64,000 nt of DNA, taken from the NCBI GenBank assembly GCA_034401795.1, contig CM067360.1, forward strand, positions 53,927,768-53,991,767, written 5' to 3'. This DNA is from Chaetoderma sp. LZ-2023a. Lineage: Eukaryota; Mollusca; Caudofoveata; Chaetodermatida; Chaetodermatidae. This document shows, piece after piece, positions 8,771-20,510 of this stretch. Numbering within the stretch: position 1 is the stretch's first letter; the number at the start of each line of letters is the position of its first letter. The translations under genes were made by a program, and so were the position numbers. The notes under the pieces were generated by a model that did not search any database, was not told the DNA's origin, and saw nothing but the letters and a program-made list of their open reading frames with translations.

Positions 8771-10769
8771 CATCCTACAGCTGCAATCAGGTCTTCTTCG
8801 CTTTTGCCCACAATGTTTTGTCCTTGGCCGAAATCCTTAGATTCCTCAGGTCTTTTCTTGACTTGAGTGTACCGAGTCCTGCTTTCTTGAGGTCACCTCG
8901 AAGCACGCTTAGCAGATTTAGGCAATGACATCCTCTCCTGGCTTTTATTTGTTAGCTCAGAGTAGGGCGAATTCCACGGCTCTCTGTGATAGTGTGTCTT
9001 CTGGCATCCTTAGCGCATGGACAAACATGGACCATGTTTGCTAGGTGACTTTGACAGATAGTGGCGACATATTACACGTCTTGGATTGTGTATCATTAGA
9101 AATTATTCTGTCTGGCCATCGGTGTCCAGTCATGGTGCGTAGGTGTTTGCGGTGGCAGGCATCGAGTTTGTCTCGAGCTGTCTTTGGAGCTGCCCAGCTG
9201 TTATAGTTATACAGCATCAAGGATACACAGTTTGCATTGTATAGACATAGTCTTTTTATCAAGGGCATCTTTGATCTACGAATCCATAGCTTCCAGAAGG
9301 ACTGGAAAGCTATGTTCCCCATGATGCATCAATGTCAGCAGTACTGCAAAGCAGTGAGCCCAGAATTTTACTTTTCCTTCATGGTTCGCCGACCAAATGT
9401 GGGTCGTCATTTTCTTTAGTTTCATGCTTTGGAGATAGGTACATGTAGGTGAACCCTGTTTTAGTAGATCCATTCATAAAGAGATTCTCAAGTTTTAGTT
9501 TGCTTGCAGCTATTGGGAGAAGTTCGTCAAGGGCTTTCTTTCCCTTGTCTATGAAGTCACTGGCATATTCCATCTCTAGTAGCATACCCGGTACTGACAC
9601 GGGGGTGGGGGGGGGGATTGGGTCTCGCAGAATTTTCACGCAGAGATTTCAATGCAGCAGCAAGATAACAGGTGAAAAGGACAGAAGATCTCCCTGTGGG
9701 GAGCCGATTGATGTCTCAACCTCTACAGACTTCAGTGACTTGATTCGTACTCTCAGCTTGGTGTCTGCAAGCAGTAGTCTCACTAGTCGTAGCTCATTTT
9801 CATTGCAACTGGCCTGGTATAGTACATCTAGAATCTGTGTGCGTTTAATTCTGTAGAAGGCTCGTGACATGTCAATGCCCATTTTGTGGAAATCCCTGTG
9901 TTTGGACATGACTATTGACACAAGCATTCATTGAGCCCATACAATGTTTGCGCAGCTGAATAGTTCATTGCTCATGCCATCAGGTCCAGATGCACGTTCA
10001 TTTTTCAGGACTTTAAGTGCCTTCTCAACTTCTTCTGTTTTAATTGGTGTTAGTAATGGCATGGAATCTCCTGAGAATGGGTGCAGGGCTCATCAGTATG
10101 GTCAGTAAACTGTTCCTTGGAGCATTCTCGAATCGCCTTGGCTTTTCCTTGGTCAGTCCCAATAAAATGTCCTTCAGAGTTGTGTACAGTGGGTGGTGGT
10201 GTATAGTTAGTAGCTCTCAGAGCTTGAGCCGCCCGAAACATTTTGTGACAGTCATCCGTTGTAGTGATTTTTATCTGCTAGGGAGTCTGCCTGTTGAATA
10301 GCAAGATCTTTTAAGCATTCACTAATGTGGCGCAGAATGTTTTTGCATTCCCGATGTAGTTTGGTGCCGTCTTCACTTTGGCAACTTTGATAGATGTGCA
10401 GACGTGACGTTTTTCTGCTCTGCTGACAGTCTTACAGGCGGGTCATCAGTATACCTAGTTTGGTTGTTTTTTAGAACACCTATGGTACTGGTAGCTGATG
10501 ATTCCATAGATTTCAGTATTTTGGTTAGGGCTTTATTTGTATCTGAGCTGACATTGATGTTAGTTATCTGCTCCCCGAGGACCTTTTGTATGACATCTGA
10601 GCATCAGTGTCACTGATAAACTTGGGTAGGTTGTAGGCGACTCTACCCTCTTGTCTGGTATGGCATTTATACATCAGGTAAAGATGGTTCATATGGAGGC
10701 ATGTAATGACCGGAATATTGGCATAATTGAGGTCTGTGCCTCCATGGGAATGAGCATCCTGAAGCATAG
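8770..10769 (-). mobile_element. LINE ORF2 remnant (endonuclease end + reverse transcriptase)
   Basis: Old non-LTR retrotransposon read on the minus strand. Going from 10769 downward: end of an endonuclease domain; a linker; a KVLKNERASGPDG block (RT entry, near 9990-10020); an AFYRI block with upstream Asp and a GSPQGD block (RT core, 9690-9860); a decayed YADD-type box (YASDF, about 9564-9578); then the connection region with LDACHRKHLRTMTG (about 9100) and further decayed C-terminus to about 8790. The frame changes many times and internal stops are common, so it is a dead copy with at least half a dozen frameshifts. The 5' part of the endonuclease continues at 20341-20510, across the inserted LTR element. 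Confidence 0.75.
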
Positions 10770-10964
10770 TGTAGTAACTTAACTACGTATAAAACGTTAC
10801 TCACCCAACAGAGGTCTTGAATCGGCCAGTGGAACAAGCGGCAGATATGCACGGTTCAGGTTCCAAGGTACGACTGCCGGGCGTCCGTAGAAACGGCGGG
10901 AATCAGCTAGCCCGGCAGCCGCGAAACCCGAACTGCGGAATTGCGGGATACCGCCAGCACCACA
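10770..10964 (-). repeat. 3' LTR of the Gypsy element
   Basis: 195 bp, identical to 20146-20340 except one base. Reads TGTGGTGCTGGCGGTATCC... from its own 5' end on the minus strand and finishes ...TACTACA. Confidence 0.95.
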
Positions 10965-10980
10965 CTCTCCCCCGTTTATA
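10965..10980 (-). promoter_or_regulatory. Polypurine tract
   Basis: On the minus strand AAACGGGGGAGAG runs directly into the 3' LTR. This is the expected plus-strand primer position of an LTR element. Confidence 0.8.
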
Positions 10981-12810
10981 AAAACATGCTTATTTAATTA
11001 AAAATATTATCTTTTAATTAAAAATCCTATCTAAAAATCTACTCTTTTAAAAATCTGCACACCATGAAAACACACAGGCATTGACGTGCAACTGCTAAAG
11101 GTAGCAAAAGAAATTGCCAATTAAAAAAATATAGGTGTCGATCCATCTAGAAGGAAGGAGCGGTTAATAATAAAACAGATGGATCGATCAACAGCTGCTG
11201 GACGAGGGCCAGCGTCACAGATTTAAAAATAGCATAGCATCCTAACTAAAATTAAGGACAGTGGTTTTCCACCACCGCAGAAAACTGACAGAATTGCCGA
11301 ATTGATAAAGAAGTAATAAAAATAATCTCACATGAATTTAGTTGGAGTGTTATCTGAAATTAACTTAGGTGAGATTCGAGGAAACTTATGAATATTGCAA
11401 ATTTTTAAATTTAGTGAATATTTTTTAACCTTAACATTTATGATATACCTCTTATATAATTGAAACTGATCTGAATCCACAAATTTAGGAAATCCGGAAA
11501 ACCACTATCCCTATCACAATAAAGATATCTGAATGAAGCTAAGCGGAACGGATAATACAGCAGAAGAAAGAAACATATGAATTTGCGCTATGACTAACGC
11601 GCCAATTACTTCGCGCATTATGAAATGGTAAGCGCAAGAAATGCATCTGTACGATTTATGCAGTCTTTGCTCAATGCATATTATAAATATGCTGTCATAT
11701 GCAAGACTTCTGCATTATAGAGTAATGCACATTATAAATATGCCTGAGTTATGCATTATAGAGTAATAATGCATCATTGCATCATTTTAACATGTAATTG
11801 CTACACGTTTAATAAATGAAATACCTAGGTATGGCAATATATAATATGTTGGCCTAATATAAAATATCTGAGCTGACCTATGTAGAATTAATATACCTGG
11901 GCTATCCTATGAAATATCTGTGCTGACCTACTAAAACTACATATAATATATTTGAGCTACCCTATAAAATATCTGAGCTGACAAATGTAGAACTGGCATT
12001 AAATAGCTAACCTATACAGGATTTCACTATACATAAATGAGTTTGCATCATAACATATGATGCATATACTAATAAAAGCGTGTACATGGATTTAATCCAT
12101 ATACACATAACAGAGAGCATTATTATGACCACACGTCATGACGGACAATAATTGCAGTTAACAATACAATGCGTATGATTAATGTGTAACAATTTACACA
12201 TCATTTGACAACACATATTTGTAATGTGTAATCAAGAAATGCGTAAATATAACCACGCATTACTACGCGCAATTATTCACGCGTCATTTGCAAAAACGCG
12301 TAATTATAATAACGCGTTCTGTGAGTCATACAGCGATGGACCCCTGTTGGTTTTTGGTATCTCACGGAGTATTATTGCTGGAAAAAGCCACTATGTGCTT
12401 ATGTGTCCAACTAATTTAGTGTCCCAAAACTTACAAAAAATAGAACATCACGATTTTGCTGTTGCTGAACTAAAACCAAGATGGAAACAGAACATAAGCC
12501 AATGAGTATAAATGTTTTCCGGACAAGTTGAATGTCTTCAGTGTCATGCAGCATATTAAAATTTGAAGTCATAATTTCATATCATCTGGATTACAGTAAT
12601 TCTTTTAATGTTGAATTACTGTTACCATTGTACATTATCACATTACTATTGTAGTACTGTACTACGACCGAAAAGCTAACTGCAGTCCGCAACAATACCA
12701 TGACCAAATGAATCCGTAATAAGACGAAACCAAAGGAACGTTTATTCAGGTGGACACGTAGGGTCCATGAAGACTTATATAGTCTAATTCCTGAATGCTT
12801 AAAGATCATT
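10981..12810 (-). other. 3' non-coding region of the Gypsy element
   Basis: About 1.8 kb, AT-rich. It holds degenerate short repeats: 'ATATCTGAGCTGACC'-type units between 11850 and 11990, 'GCATTATAGAGTAATGCA'-type palindromic words around 11690-11780, and 'ACGCG'-containing words at 12240-12320. No credible gene is seen on either strand. An unusually long spacer for a Gypsy 3' region. Confidence 0.6.
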
Positions 12811-15800
12811 CTAATACATTTCATAATCTAGGAACCTGTTAGGAAGACGGCACTGCCTTCCTGTTCGACTCTGAATGGTGTGAGTTTGGAGTTGGTCATC
12901 TCTAGGAGATGTGTGATGCATTTCCCCTCGGACCTGACACCTCATGCGCCTAGGGGAAAAAGTGTGATGCGGTTCCCCTCGGACCTGACACCTCATGCGC
13001 CTAGGGGACGTGTTATGCGTTTCTCCTCGGACCTGACACCTCATGCGCCTAGGAGAGTGATGCTGTGTTTGTGGGACGGGTAAAACAGAGTCGATATCCA
13101 GGTCATCTGTCAAAACAGCATCTAGATCATTATGCAGAATTGATGAGGATGGATCAATACCATATGGAATGGTTTCATCCGAATCCTCTTCAAAAATGGA
13201 AGCACGGTTATCATCAGATAACCTAAGGCCATTATCGGGGGATAATAAGTCATCATCATCGCCATGATCTTCAGAGCTCATAGCACGTCTCATTCGCAAT
13301 ATCCAGAGAGGTAAATCACGATCTCTGCACAGCTTTAATCTATCATGGTGAACAACTAGTTCCCGGCGTTGGTTTTTGATACCAAACAGTGCTTCTGACA
13401 ACTTTTTATAAATAATAAATGGACCAGTCCAAGGAGGTTGTAATTTACTGGACTGGCCTATTTTAGTTGCAGAATTAGCAAGATAAACTACATCACCAAC
13501 ATGATAGGCATGCTCATGCAAACGTAGATCATACTCTTTTTTCTGGCGCTTCTGAGCCATTTTAAGGTTATCCCGTGCTATCTCATGAGTTTCGTGCAAC
13601 GTTTGCTGTAACTGTTGGACGAAGTCACAGGCATCTGAAGGGGCATTCTCTGTAGTCACAGACACAGGGCATTTGCACATTATGTCAATAGGCTGTAGTA
13701 CTTCTCGACCAAGCATCATCATGTTGGGAGTATACCCCGTCTGTCGGCTTACAGTAGATCGTATAGCTCCAGCGATGAAAGGAATACACTTATCCCAATC
13801 TTTCTGTCTGTCATGCTCTTGCAGGTAACACCGTATACACTGCAAGACAGTACGGTTTATACGTTCAATCTGTCCATTCGAACATGGTCTATAAGCTGTG
13901 GTGCGTGTTTTTGAAATCTCCAGTAGATGGCACAGTTCCTTAAATAGGTTGCTCTCAAAGTTACGACCCTGGTCGGTGTGTAAGAGATATGAACAGCCAA
14001 ATGTGGTGACAAAACGCTCCACATACGTTTTGGCTACCAGTTCTGCCCCTTGTTCAGGGAGCGCATAGCACTCAACCCATTTAGTGAACTGATCTATGAT
14101 CATCAACACGTATCTATTTCCCAGTGTAGATGTGATAAAGGGGCCCAAAATGTCCATATGTACCCGTTCCAAGGGAAACCCAGCATGGAACTCGCCCAGA
14201 GCAGCTCTAGGTCGGATGGAAGCTTTTTTGCTACAGCTACAAATCCGACAGGATTTCACATACGCCACCACATCACGAGAGTATCCGTGCCAGATATACT
14301 TAGCCTTCACTCTCTCTAATGTCTTCTGCTCACCCATGTGACTGGCAAGCATGGAATCATGACAATTTTCCAAAACCAGCTTCTGGAGAGACTTTGGGAC
14401 TACCAGCAGATTCCGTGTGGTATTTGCTTCTACCCAGAGATAGTGCAAAATGCTATCGACAAAAATCAATTGATCACAACGAGCCCACCAAAACTTGACA
14501 GCTGGACTAGCTAAATATAGCTCCGCGTCAGAAGGTGTGTGTGACTGCTCAATCCATGATACAACTGTCTTCAGATCAGGATCCTCCAACTGACGCTCCC
14601 TTAGATTTTCCGAAGAGAATGCGTCTAACCAGTTTGACCTTCCGATAACCTGGTCTGTTTGGGGGACACCATTCAGCAGTCCATCTGGATCGTCGCTGTC
14701 TGTGTCGCTGTCTGATAGATCATTATTACTCAGTTGAAGGGCCCTTATGGTTTGAAAAGCCAAAGGAATTACATCATCAACATCTTGTTCAAATTGAGAC
14801 TATTGCTGCTGAAGCTTGGTACAATATTTGCACCCACCACATGGTAACGAACTAAGAGATTGGCCAGTTTTATAACAGTGGCAAGGTGAAAAATCACTTG
14901 GAACTCGTGATAGACCATCAGCATTAGAGTGCTGTTTACCGGGCCTGTACTGCATCGTCATATTATATTGGGACAGTTCTTCTAGCCATCTAGCTAGTTG
15001 TCCTTCGATGTGCTTGAAACTGAGCAGCCACGTGAGACTGTGATGGTCAGTCCGCACAATAAATGACCGTCCTAGCAAGTACATACGGTACTGCCTAGTA
15101 AATGCTACCACGGCCAGCAACTCTTTGCGTGTAACACAATATTTACGCTGAGCCGGTGTCAACGTTCGGCTCGCAAAACCAATAAGCACCTCTTTCCCAT
15201 TCTGAATTTGGGATAACTCTGCACCAATAGCCGCCTCCGAAGCATCCGTATCCAGTATGAAGGTACCATCCGGTGTCGGATAACCTAACACTGCAGGGTT
15301 GGCCATAACACCCTGAAGTGTTTTGAAAGCTACCTGATGCTTTAGAGTCCAGTCATACTCTACTTTGGAACTGGTAAGTGCAGAGAGAGGAGCAGAAATA
15401 CCAGCAAAACCCTGTATGTGCTCTCGGTGGTAATTCATGAACCCTAGGAAAGATTCCAGCTCTTTCCTGGTCTTAGGAACAGGCCAATTAGCGACGCTTT
15501 CCATATTGTTTGGCTTAACAGCGATTCCCTTATCACTCACCAACTTACCTAAGAAACAGAGTTCTGTACGGAACAAATTACACTTCTTAGGTTTTAATTT
15601 AAGGTTGTGCAACAGGAATCAGGAAAGGACAGCTTTCAAGTTGGTCATATGACTGTCAAAATCAGTCCCTGTCACTACCACGTCATCTAAATACGCAAGA
15701 CACTCGCACCAGTTAAGACCTTGCAATACCAGCTGAACAACCCTCTGAAAGGTAGCCGGGCTGTTGCACGTACCAAATGGCATCCGGACAAATTCAAAAA

Positions 15801-18519
15801 GCCCATATCTTGTGATAAATGCGAGCTTGTGGCGGTCCTCTGGGTCAACCTCGACCTGCCAATACCCAGCTGCCATATCAAGTGTGCTGATGAACTTAGC
15901 ACCACCAAGTGCATCCAGACATGTCTCAATGTTTGGTAGGGGGTAAAGGTCTTTGCGAGTTATACTGTTCAGAGCTCGAAAATCGACGCAGTACCTCACG
16001 GTACCGTCTTTCTTCCGAACTAATACCGGGGCTGACGACCACTCAGATTTTGACGGAACTATGATACCTTTCTCTAACATTTTCGCAAGGTGTTTCTCTT
16101 CCTCATTCTCAAAACCAAGAGGAGTTCGTCTAAGTTTAGAACGAACAGGTTGTGCATTACCTGTGTCAACCTTATGTCTTATCCCCTTGAACAAACCCAA
16201 ATCAAGATCATCTTTTGCAAATGCATCCTGATACTCGATTAACATGGATTCAACTTGCGAAGACTGCGTCTCCGATAAACCCGATGTCGACCTCACATAC
16301 AGCTCCTGTAAGAACACAGGGAGGTCCACCTCAGTGGCTGTAGAAGTCTGTAAACCGTCCTGGTTTATGGGAGTACCAGCAAGTTGAAATTCTGTTCTAG
16401 GGTCTAAAACCTCCTCAATTTCTGTGACAATACCAAGGTTGTGGTCTTGTTCCAGAGTAATATATTGGGCCGACAGGCTCCTTAACAAAATAGGAATCTG
16501 CGAATCTTTGGCAGTGGCCACTGTATGAGGTGTTACCAGACCCTCCAGTTTAGATGAGGGCTGGAGCACAACATCATTCTGTACCTCCCGATCCAGAACA
16601 CCTGTGGTCTTCACGGCCTCAAAAGGACCCACGACCACTTTCTGCTTCAATGTTACCCGAGCTACCTGGGCTTCCTTCCCATGAGCTCTCAACATTGAGG
16701 CTTGAATCGGTTCTCCATTAATTGTCAGACATAGTCTAGTCAGATCAATGGTGGCCTTGTGTGCCTTCAAGAAATCCAGGCCTAATATAATCGGATCATT
16801 AATATTGGCAAGAAGTACTGGCCAGTTGAACATCATAGAGCCTAATGCAATTGTGACTGGCTCAACACTTTCCGCAGGGATAACATTGTCTCTACCTGCA
16901 CCTTTCAATGCAATAGACTCCAACCTCTTTAAAGGGTAAGGTAATTTATTTGCAAAGAAATTGCCAATTACTGTCACTTGTGCCGCAGTGTCCACCACTG
17001 CATCAACGGAAACACCATTTACTTTAATGGGAATGACTAGTGTCATAGGGTCACGATTAAACTCATACATGCGAACATCATATGATCGCACAGGCGAAGA
17101 TCTCGGTGAAGCAGAAGGTGATGGCGACCGTGTACGCCTCGGCTCTGGACACTCACAGGAAAAATGCCCCTCTAAATTGCAATTAAAGCACTTTCCCGAT
17201 CTGAGAGGAGAAGAAGGGGAACGTGATGGAACGACCTTCCCTCTTGGAGGAGACCGACCTCGACCGAATTGACCAGATATAAGATTCAAAATCTTAGCCA
17301 CATCTACCTTCATATCCGCCATATCCTTCCTAAGTCCTTCGACATCTTTCTCCAATTTATCTATCCTGCTTGGAGCCGTTATGCCTCTCAACTGCTCAGG
17401 ATTATCTGCCTCCAACAACCCAGAAGCATCGTCCGGAAAACGGACCTTTCGAACCTCAGGTCTTCTGGAACCCATGATCAATCTTTGATTATGGATAGCT
17501 GCATTGACCATTTGTACAGCCTCCTCCAGGGTGCTCGGATCTTTATCCATAGCTATCAGAGCGGCTCGTTTATGCTCAACACCCCGTAGGAATGCATCAA
17601 TGGCAATAGTCTCGCCCAAACTCTCTGAGGCATCAGGGTAACCATCTAAAGTGAGCTCCTGAATGATGTCTGCAAATTCTTCTAAAGAGTTACCCTCTTG
17701 TCGAATATCTTGCATCTTTTTTCTGATGATGTGGGGCAGATCTTTCTTCCCGAATCTCAACTTTAATTTCTCACATAAACTAAAGTAATCATTCTGGACC
17801 TGCCCAGAACAGATGCAGTAAAACTTTAAGGCCTTGTCCCTTAAAGCTGAGATGAGCATGTCTAATTTATACATATCAGACCAACGGTACCTTGAAGCAG
17901 TATGCTCAAACTGTATGAAAAATGGTTTCCACTCAAATTTTCCATCAAAAGTTGACATTTTAGGTGGAGGAGGACCATCAGAGTAGCTTCTACGACCGGG
18001 GGATGACATTCTAGAGTCATTGTACGAAGAGCCATCCCAGTAAGCTCTACGAACTGGTGATGACGTCCTAGTGTCATGGTGAGAAACTGATCGCGACTCC
18101 CTCTTAGGTTCTCTAGGGGTATATACCCCCCTAGGAGCCAGGTTATCAACTAGGGTATGATCACCCCTTTGTTGACTAGTTGAGTTTAGGAGTGCCTTGT
18201 ATTTGATACCTTGAGCTAACAGTTCCATGTTCAGTCTAGCTACCGTCTCTTCCAGGGATTCTTCCCTTGGGTGTGAGTCGACCCCACCAACAGCGCCTTC
18301 ATCATTGATGTCGAATACAACTTCCCCAGCATGGAGCAATCGTGCAAGGATTGTAGCTGTGGCAGGCAGATCAGGATCTGCCTTAATGTCGGCCAGGGAT
18401 ATGAAACCTCCTCTGGACTCACGAAAATTTACTATGCCAGCAGCTCGAACTTTACCAATATTATGGAGTGCACCAAGTTCCTCCACGGTTGCAGTGTTAA
18501 TACACAAAGGTTTCGTCAT
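12811..18519 (-). pseudogene. gag-pol polyprotein of the Gypsy element (HhH-Gag-PR-RT-RH-IN)
   Basis: Minus strand, starting at the ATG at 18517-18519. Residues 1-70 form a ComEA-type helix-hairpin-helix domain (INTATVEELG ... IG..RA..I..FRES.GGF pattern). Gag follows, with a Ser/Arg-rich linker and one zinc knuckle, CFNCNLEGHFSCEC (C-x2-C-x4-H-x4-C), near 17170-17210. Protease: VDAVVDTAAQVTVIG (near 16990). Reverse transcriptase: LDMAAGYWQ, FGTCNSPATFQR, YLDDVVV (15680-15880). RNase H: LDTDASEAAIGAE and RTDHHSLTWLL (15010-15260). Integrase: H-H-C-C zinc domain (14230-14390), HMDILGPF, LHTDQGRNFE and QIERINRT (13850-14150), then a GPY/F-like module (13330-13450). The C-terminal tail contains three near-identical repeats. 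Long open stretches remain; about two breaks. Confidence 0.92.
12911..13065 (-). repeat. Three tandem repeats in the Pol C-terminal tail
   Basis: Three units starting near 12914, 12965 and 13013 (periods 51 and 48 bp) each encode PRRMRCQVRGE plus a short His/Thr linker. They follow the GPY/F module of the integrase. The basic Arg-rich unit suggests a nucleic-acid-binding tail; that is inference. Confidence 0.85.
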
Positions 18520-18628
18520 TATGGGTCACCGGTTGTTTTATACCAAGGAAGCGAAATTAATATCCGCTAAAAGAGTAATATCACCTACTGAAATGAGTCG
18601 TAAGCGTATGCTTACTGAAATATATAAA

Positions 18629-19363
18629 TCACTGAGTAGTGATGGTGGTGCAACTCCGGAGAACGTCTAAATGAATCTTCCGAAGCCAAACCAAATTCAG
18701 TAACGTACCTGCATGCAAACCATCCTTCAGAAACTCGAAAGTATAATGATAACGGACGCGTTTACGTGCACTAGATTTTTTACGGAGTATTAACTCTACA
18801 CTGCACTTGATGGTGTGTACACCAATATCTGCATTAATTTTCTCAATTCTATCATTGAGAAGAGAGAGTTGGTCATGCAGTTGCAGCTCTTGGTCTTTGA
18901 AGGAACAGGGATTCAAATGGTGAAGTTGCTCATTATACAGGACCAGAGAATACGCCGGGATATCAATAAATTTCACCGTTTGGCCGTAATGCCTTACTAT
19001 GTCTATCGCACGTTGATAGTGTTGGCAAATGCGGTCTACCGCGAGTTCATCATCGGCTGTCCTTAAATAGACAAAACCGTCGCCTCGTTTCTCGGTAAGG
19101 TCGCACGTTCCGGCCCAGATATAGAAAACGATCCGGTGAAATTTCTGAACGGCGCTGGCTATTCTCGACTGCAGAATATTGACCAAGTCTTGTGTAGTAC
19201 CACCGCTTTTACACCAATACTCAACAAACCCAGTTTGATCAGCTCTTTTCAAAATGAAACCTTTACTTGTACCCAACAAAATCGCTTTGTGGGTAAAGGA
19301 CTGATCCAACGAAAACTGGGTGCGAGCCAAAAACTCCTCAGATTTAACTTGAAAAGGAGGCAT
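18629..19363 (-). CDS. SGNH-hydrolase-like ORF upstream of gag
   Basis: A 244-residue ORF on the same strand as gag-pol, 109 bp upstream of it and inside the same element. The fold pattern is that of an SGNH/GDSL hydrolase: a strand then LGTSKGF near residues 30-36 (block I, Ser33); EYWCKSGGTTQDL near 48-60 (block II region with Gly); a hydrophobic strand FYIWAGTCDL near 80-89 (block III); VKFIDIP near 130-136; and DGLHAG near 214-219 (block V, Asp-x-x-His). Block order and spacing fit the family. SGNH domains are known from ORF1 of CR1-type LINEs, where they have esterase activity; I do not know them as a regular part of Gypsy elements. It may be expressed from the 5' LTR ahead of gag. An alternative is a divergent Gag-like or envelope-position gene, but the blocks favour SGNH. 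Confidence 0.6.
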   Translation of the reverse strand: MPPFQVKSEEFLARTQFSLDQSFTHKAILLGTSKGFILKRADQTGFVEYWCKSGGTTQDLVNILQSRIASAVQKFHRIVFYIWAGTCDLTEKRGDGFVYLRTADDELAVDRICQHYQRAIDIVRHYGQTVKFIDIPAYSLVLYNEQLHHLNPCSFKDQELQLHDQLSLLNDRIEKINADIGVHTIKCSVELILRKKSSARKRVRYHYTFEFLKDGLHAGTLLNLVWLRKIHLDVLRSCTTITTQ

Positions 19364-20130
19364 AAGCTGAGTATTGTTTCAACGGAGTAACTAGCAATGT
19401 GATTATGAACTTTTTGAATTAATAATAACAAGAAAAAACCCCAAAACAAATAGTGTTCAGCGTAATTAGTAAACCTAATATTACAATTGAAACATATTTG
19501 TTAATTAGAAGGGAGATTACCCTCTAATGTTCAAAAAGTTAATAATAATGATAATAATAACAACAAAAGTGATTTATATCACTTCTTTATTTCAAATAAT
19601 TCTGAAATAAACAAAGAAATTGAACTGTAATTAACATATAAAGAAATATCGAAAAACCGATGGTTAAATTACAGCTCAGAATCGCGTACATATGACACTG
19701 AAGACAACTAACAATAACAATCCAGAAACTATAGGGTTGTCATTCCACGGAATACTGACATAGATGATAGGAACTAAGCACGAAAATATACCTCAATTCA
19801 TTACAGTTCAAATAAATAACATTGAATCTTGAATTTATGACGTATATGACGTATGTATGTAAGGTATATTAATCTATATACCCGACATTTGCATGCCTAG
19901 TATAAATAAATAATATATATTTAACTATAACTCACCTATCATCCGTGATTGTTAAATACTAAAAAAATAACTATCAATAATCAAAATGGCGGCCAAAGTC
20001 TGTAAAATTGACGTTCGGGCAGGACTAGAGTAGTCCTTATATTTCCGAGAATTCTATCTTTTTTTTCCAGCAAAATCGTGAGTAGAATTTAGAAATAACT
20101 AATAACAATTTTTTATTTAGGGCCCAAAGT
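19364..20130 (-). other. 5' leader of the Gypsy element
   Basis: AT-rich, non-coding, between the primer-binding site and the SGNH-like ORF. Contains ATA/AAT-rich tracts and no recognisable gene. Very long for a leader, so an additional regulatory or packaging role is possible but not shown. Confidence 0.5.
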
Positions 20131-20143
20131 ACTCCTGACACCA
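20131..20143 (-). promoter_or_regulatory. Primer-binding site, tRNA-Leu
   Basis: On the minus strand TGGTGTCAGGAGT, two bases inside the 5' LTR. It is complementary to the 3' end ACTCCTGACACCA of animal tRNA-Leu(CAG), including the CCA tail. Confidence 0.85.
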
Positions 20144-20145
20144 TT

Positions 20146-20340
20146 TGTAGTAACTTAACTACGTATAAAACGTTACTCACCCAACAGAGGTCTTGAATCG
20201 GCCAGTGGAACAAGCGGCAGATATGCACGGTTCAGGTTCCAAGGTACGACTGCCGGGCGTCCGTAGAAACGGCGGGAATCAGCTAGCCCGGCAGCCGCAA
20301 AACCCGAACTGCGGAATTGCGGGATACCGCCAGCACCACA
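20146..20340 (-). repeat. 5' LTR of the Gypsy element
   Basis: 195 bp, one difference from the 3' LTR at 10770-10964. TG...CA ends. Followed by the target duplication ATAG at 20341-20344. Confidence 0.95.
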
Positions 20341-20510
20341 ATAGGAACGAGCAACCTGAAGTAGGCATTTTGCTTCTGTCTTGCATAGTATGAAGTCTAT
20401 TTGGTTGAAGACAGCTGTTGTAGCCTTAGAACTTTTTGGGGCTTTGTGATCCAGTCCATGTTGTCCGATGATGCCATGGGTGTTTGAAAGCCCTATTTAT
20501 GGCAAATAGG
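20341..20510 (-). mobile_element. LINE endonuclease piece, upstream part of the 8770-10769 copy
   Basis: Minus-strand reading gives GIIGQHGLD and then NQIDFILCKTEAKCLLQVARSY, the late blocks of a LINE apurinic-type endonuclease (I-G-x-H-G and I-D-F/Y-I-L). The next endonuclease block continues at 10769 on the far side of the inserted LTR element, so the two pieces were once joined. Decayed, with frame changes. Confidence 0.65.

Larger units (their letters stand above)
10770..20340 (-). mobile_element. Ty3/Gypsy LTR retrotransposon with extra modules, young
   Basis: 9,571-bp element on the minus strand. Both LTRs are 195 bp, begin TG and end CA, and differ at one position, so insertion is recent. 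It is flanked by a 4-bp target duplication ATAG (10766-10769 and 20341-20344). Primer-binding site and purine tract are in place. Parts from its 5' end: LTR, leader, an SGNH-hydrolase-like ORF, then gag-pol with helix-hairpin-helix, Gag with zinc knuckle, protease, reverse transcriptase, RNase H, integrase with GPY/F tail; then about 1.85 kb of 3' non-coding DNA and the LTR. The order RT-RNase H-integrase is Gypsy type. The coding region is largely open, with about two breaks. The insertion site is the endonuclease region of an older LINE. Confidence 0.93.

Noticed and set aside
12224-12505. 93-codon plus-strand frame in the 3' region of the Gypsy element
   Set aside because: Low-complexity AT-rich DNA; opposite to the element's strand; no motif.
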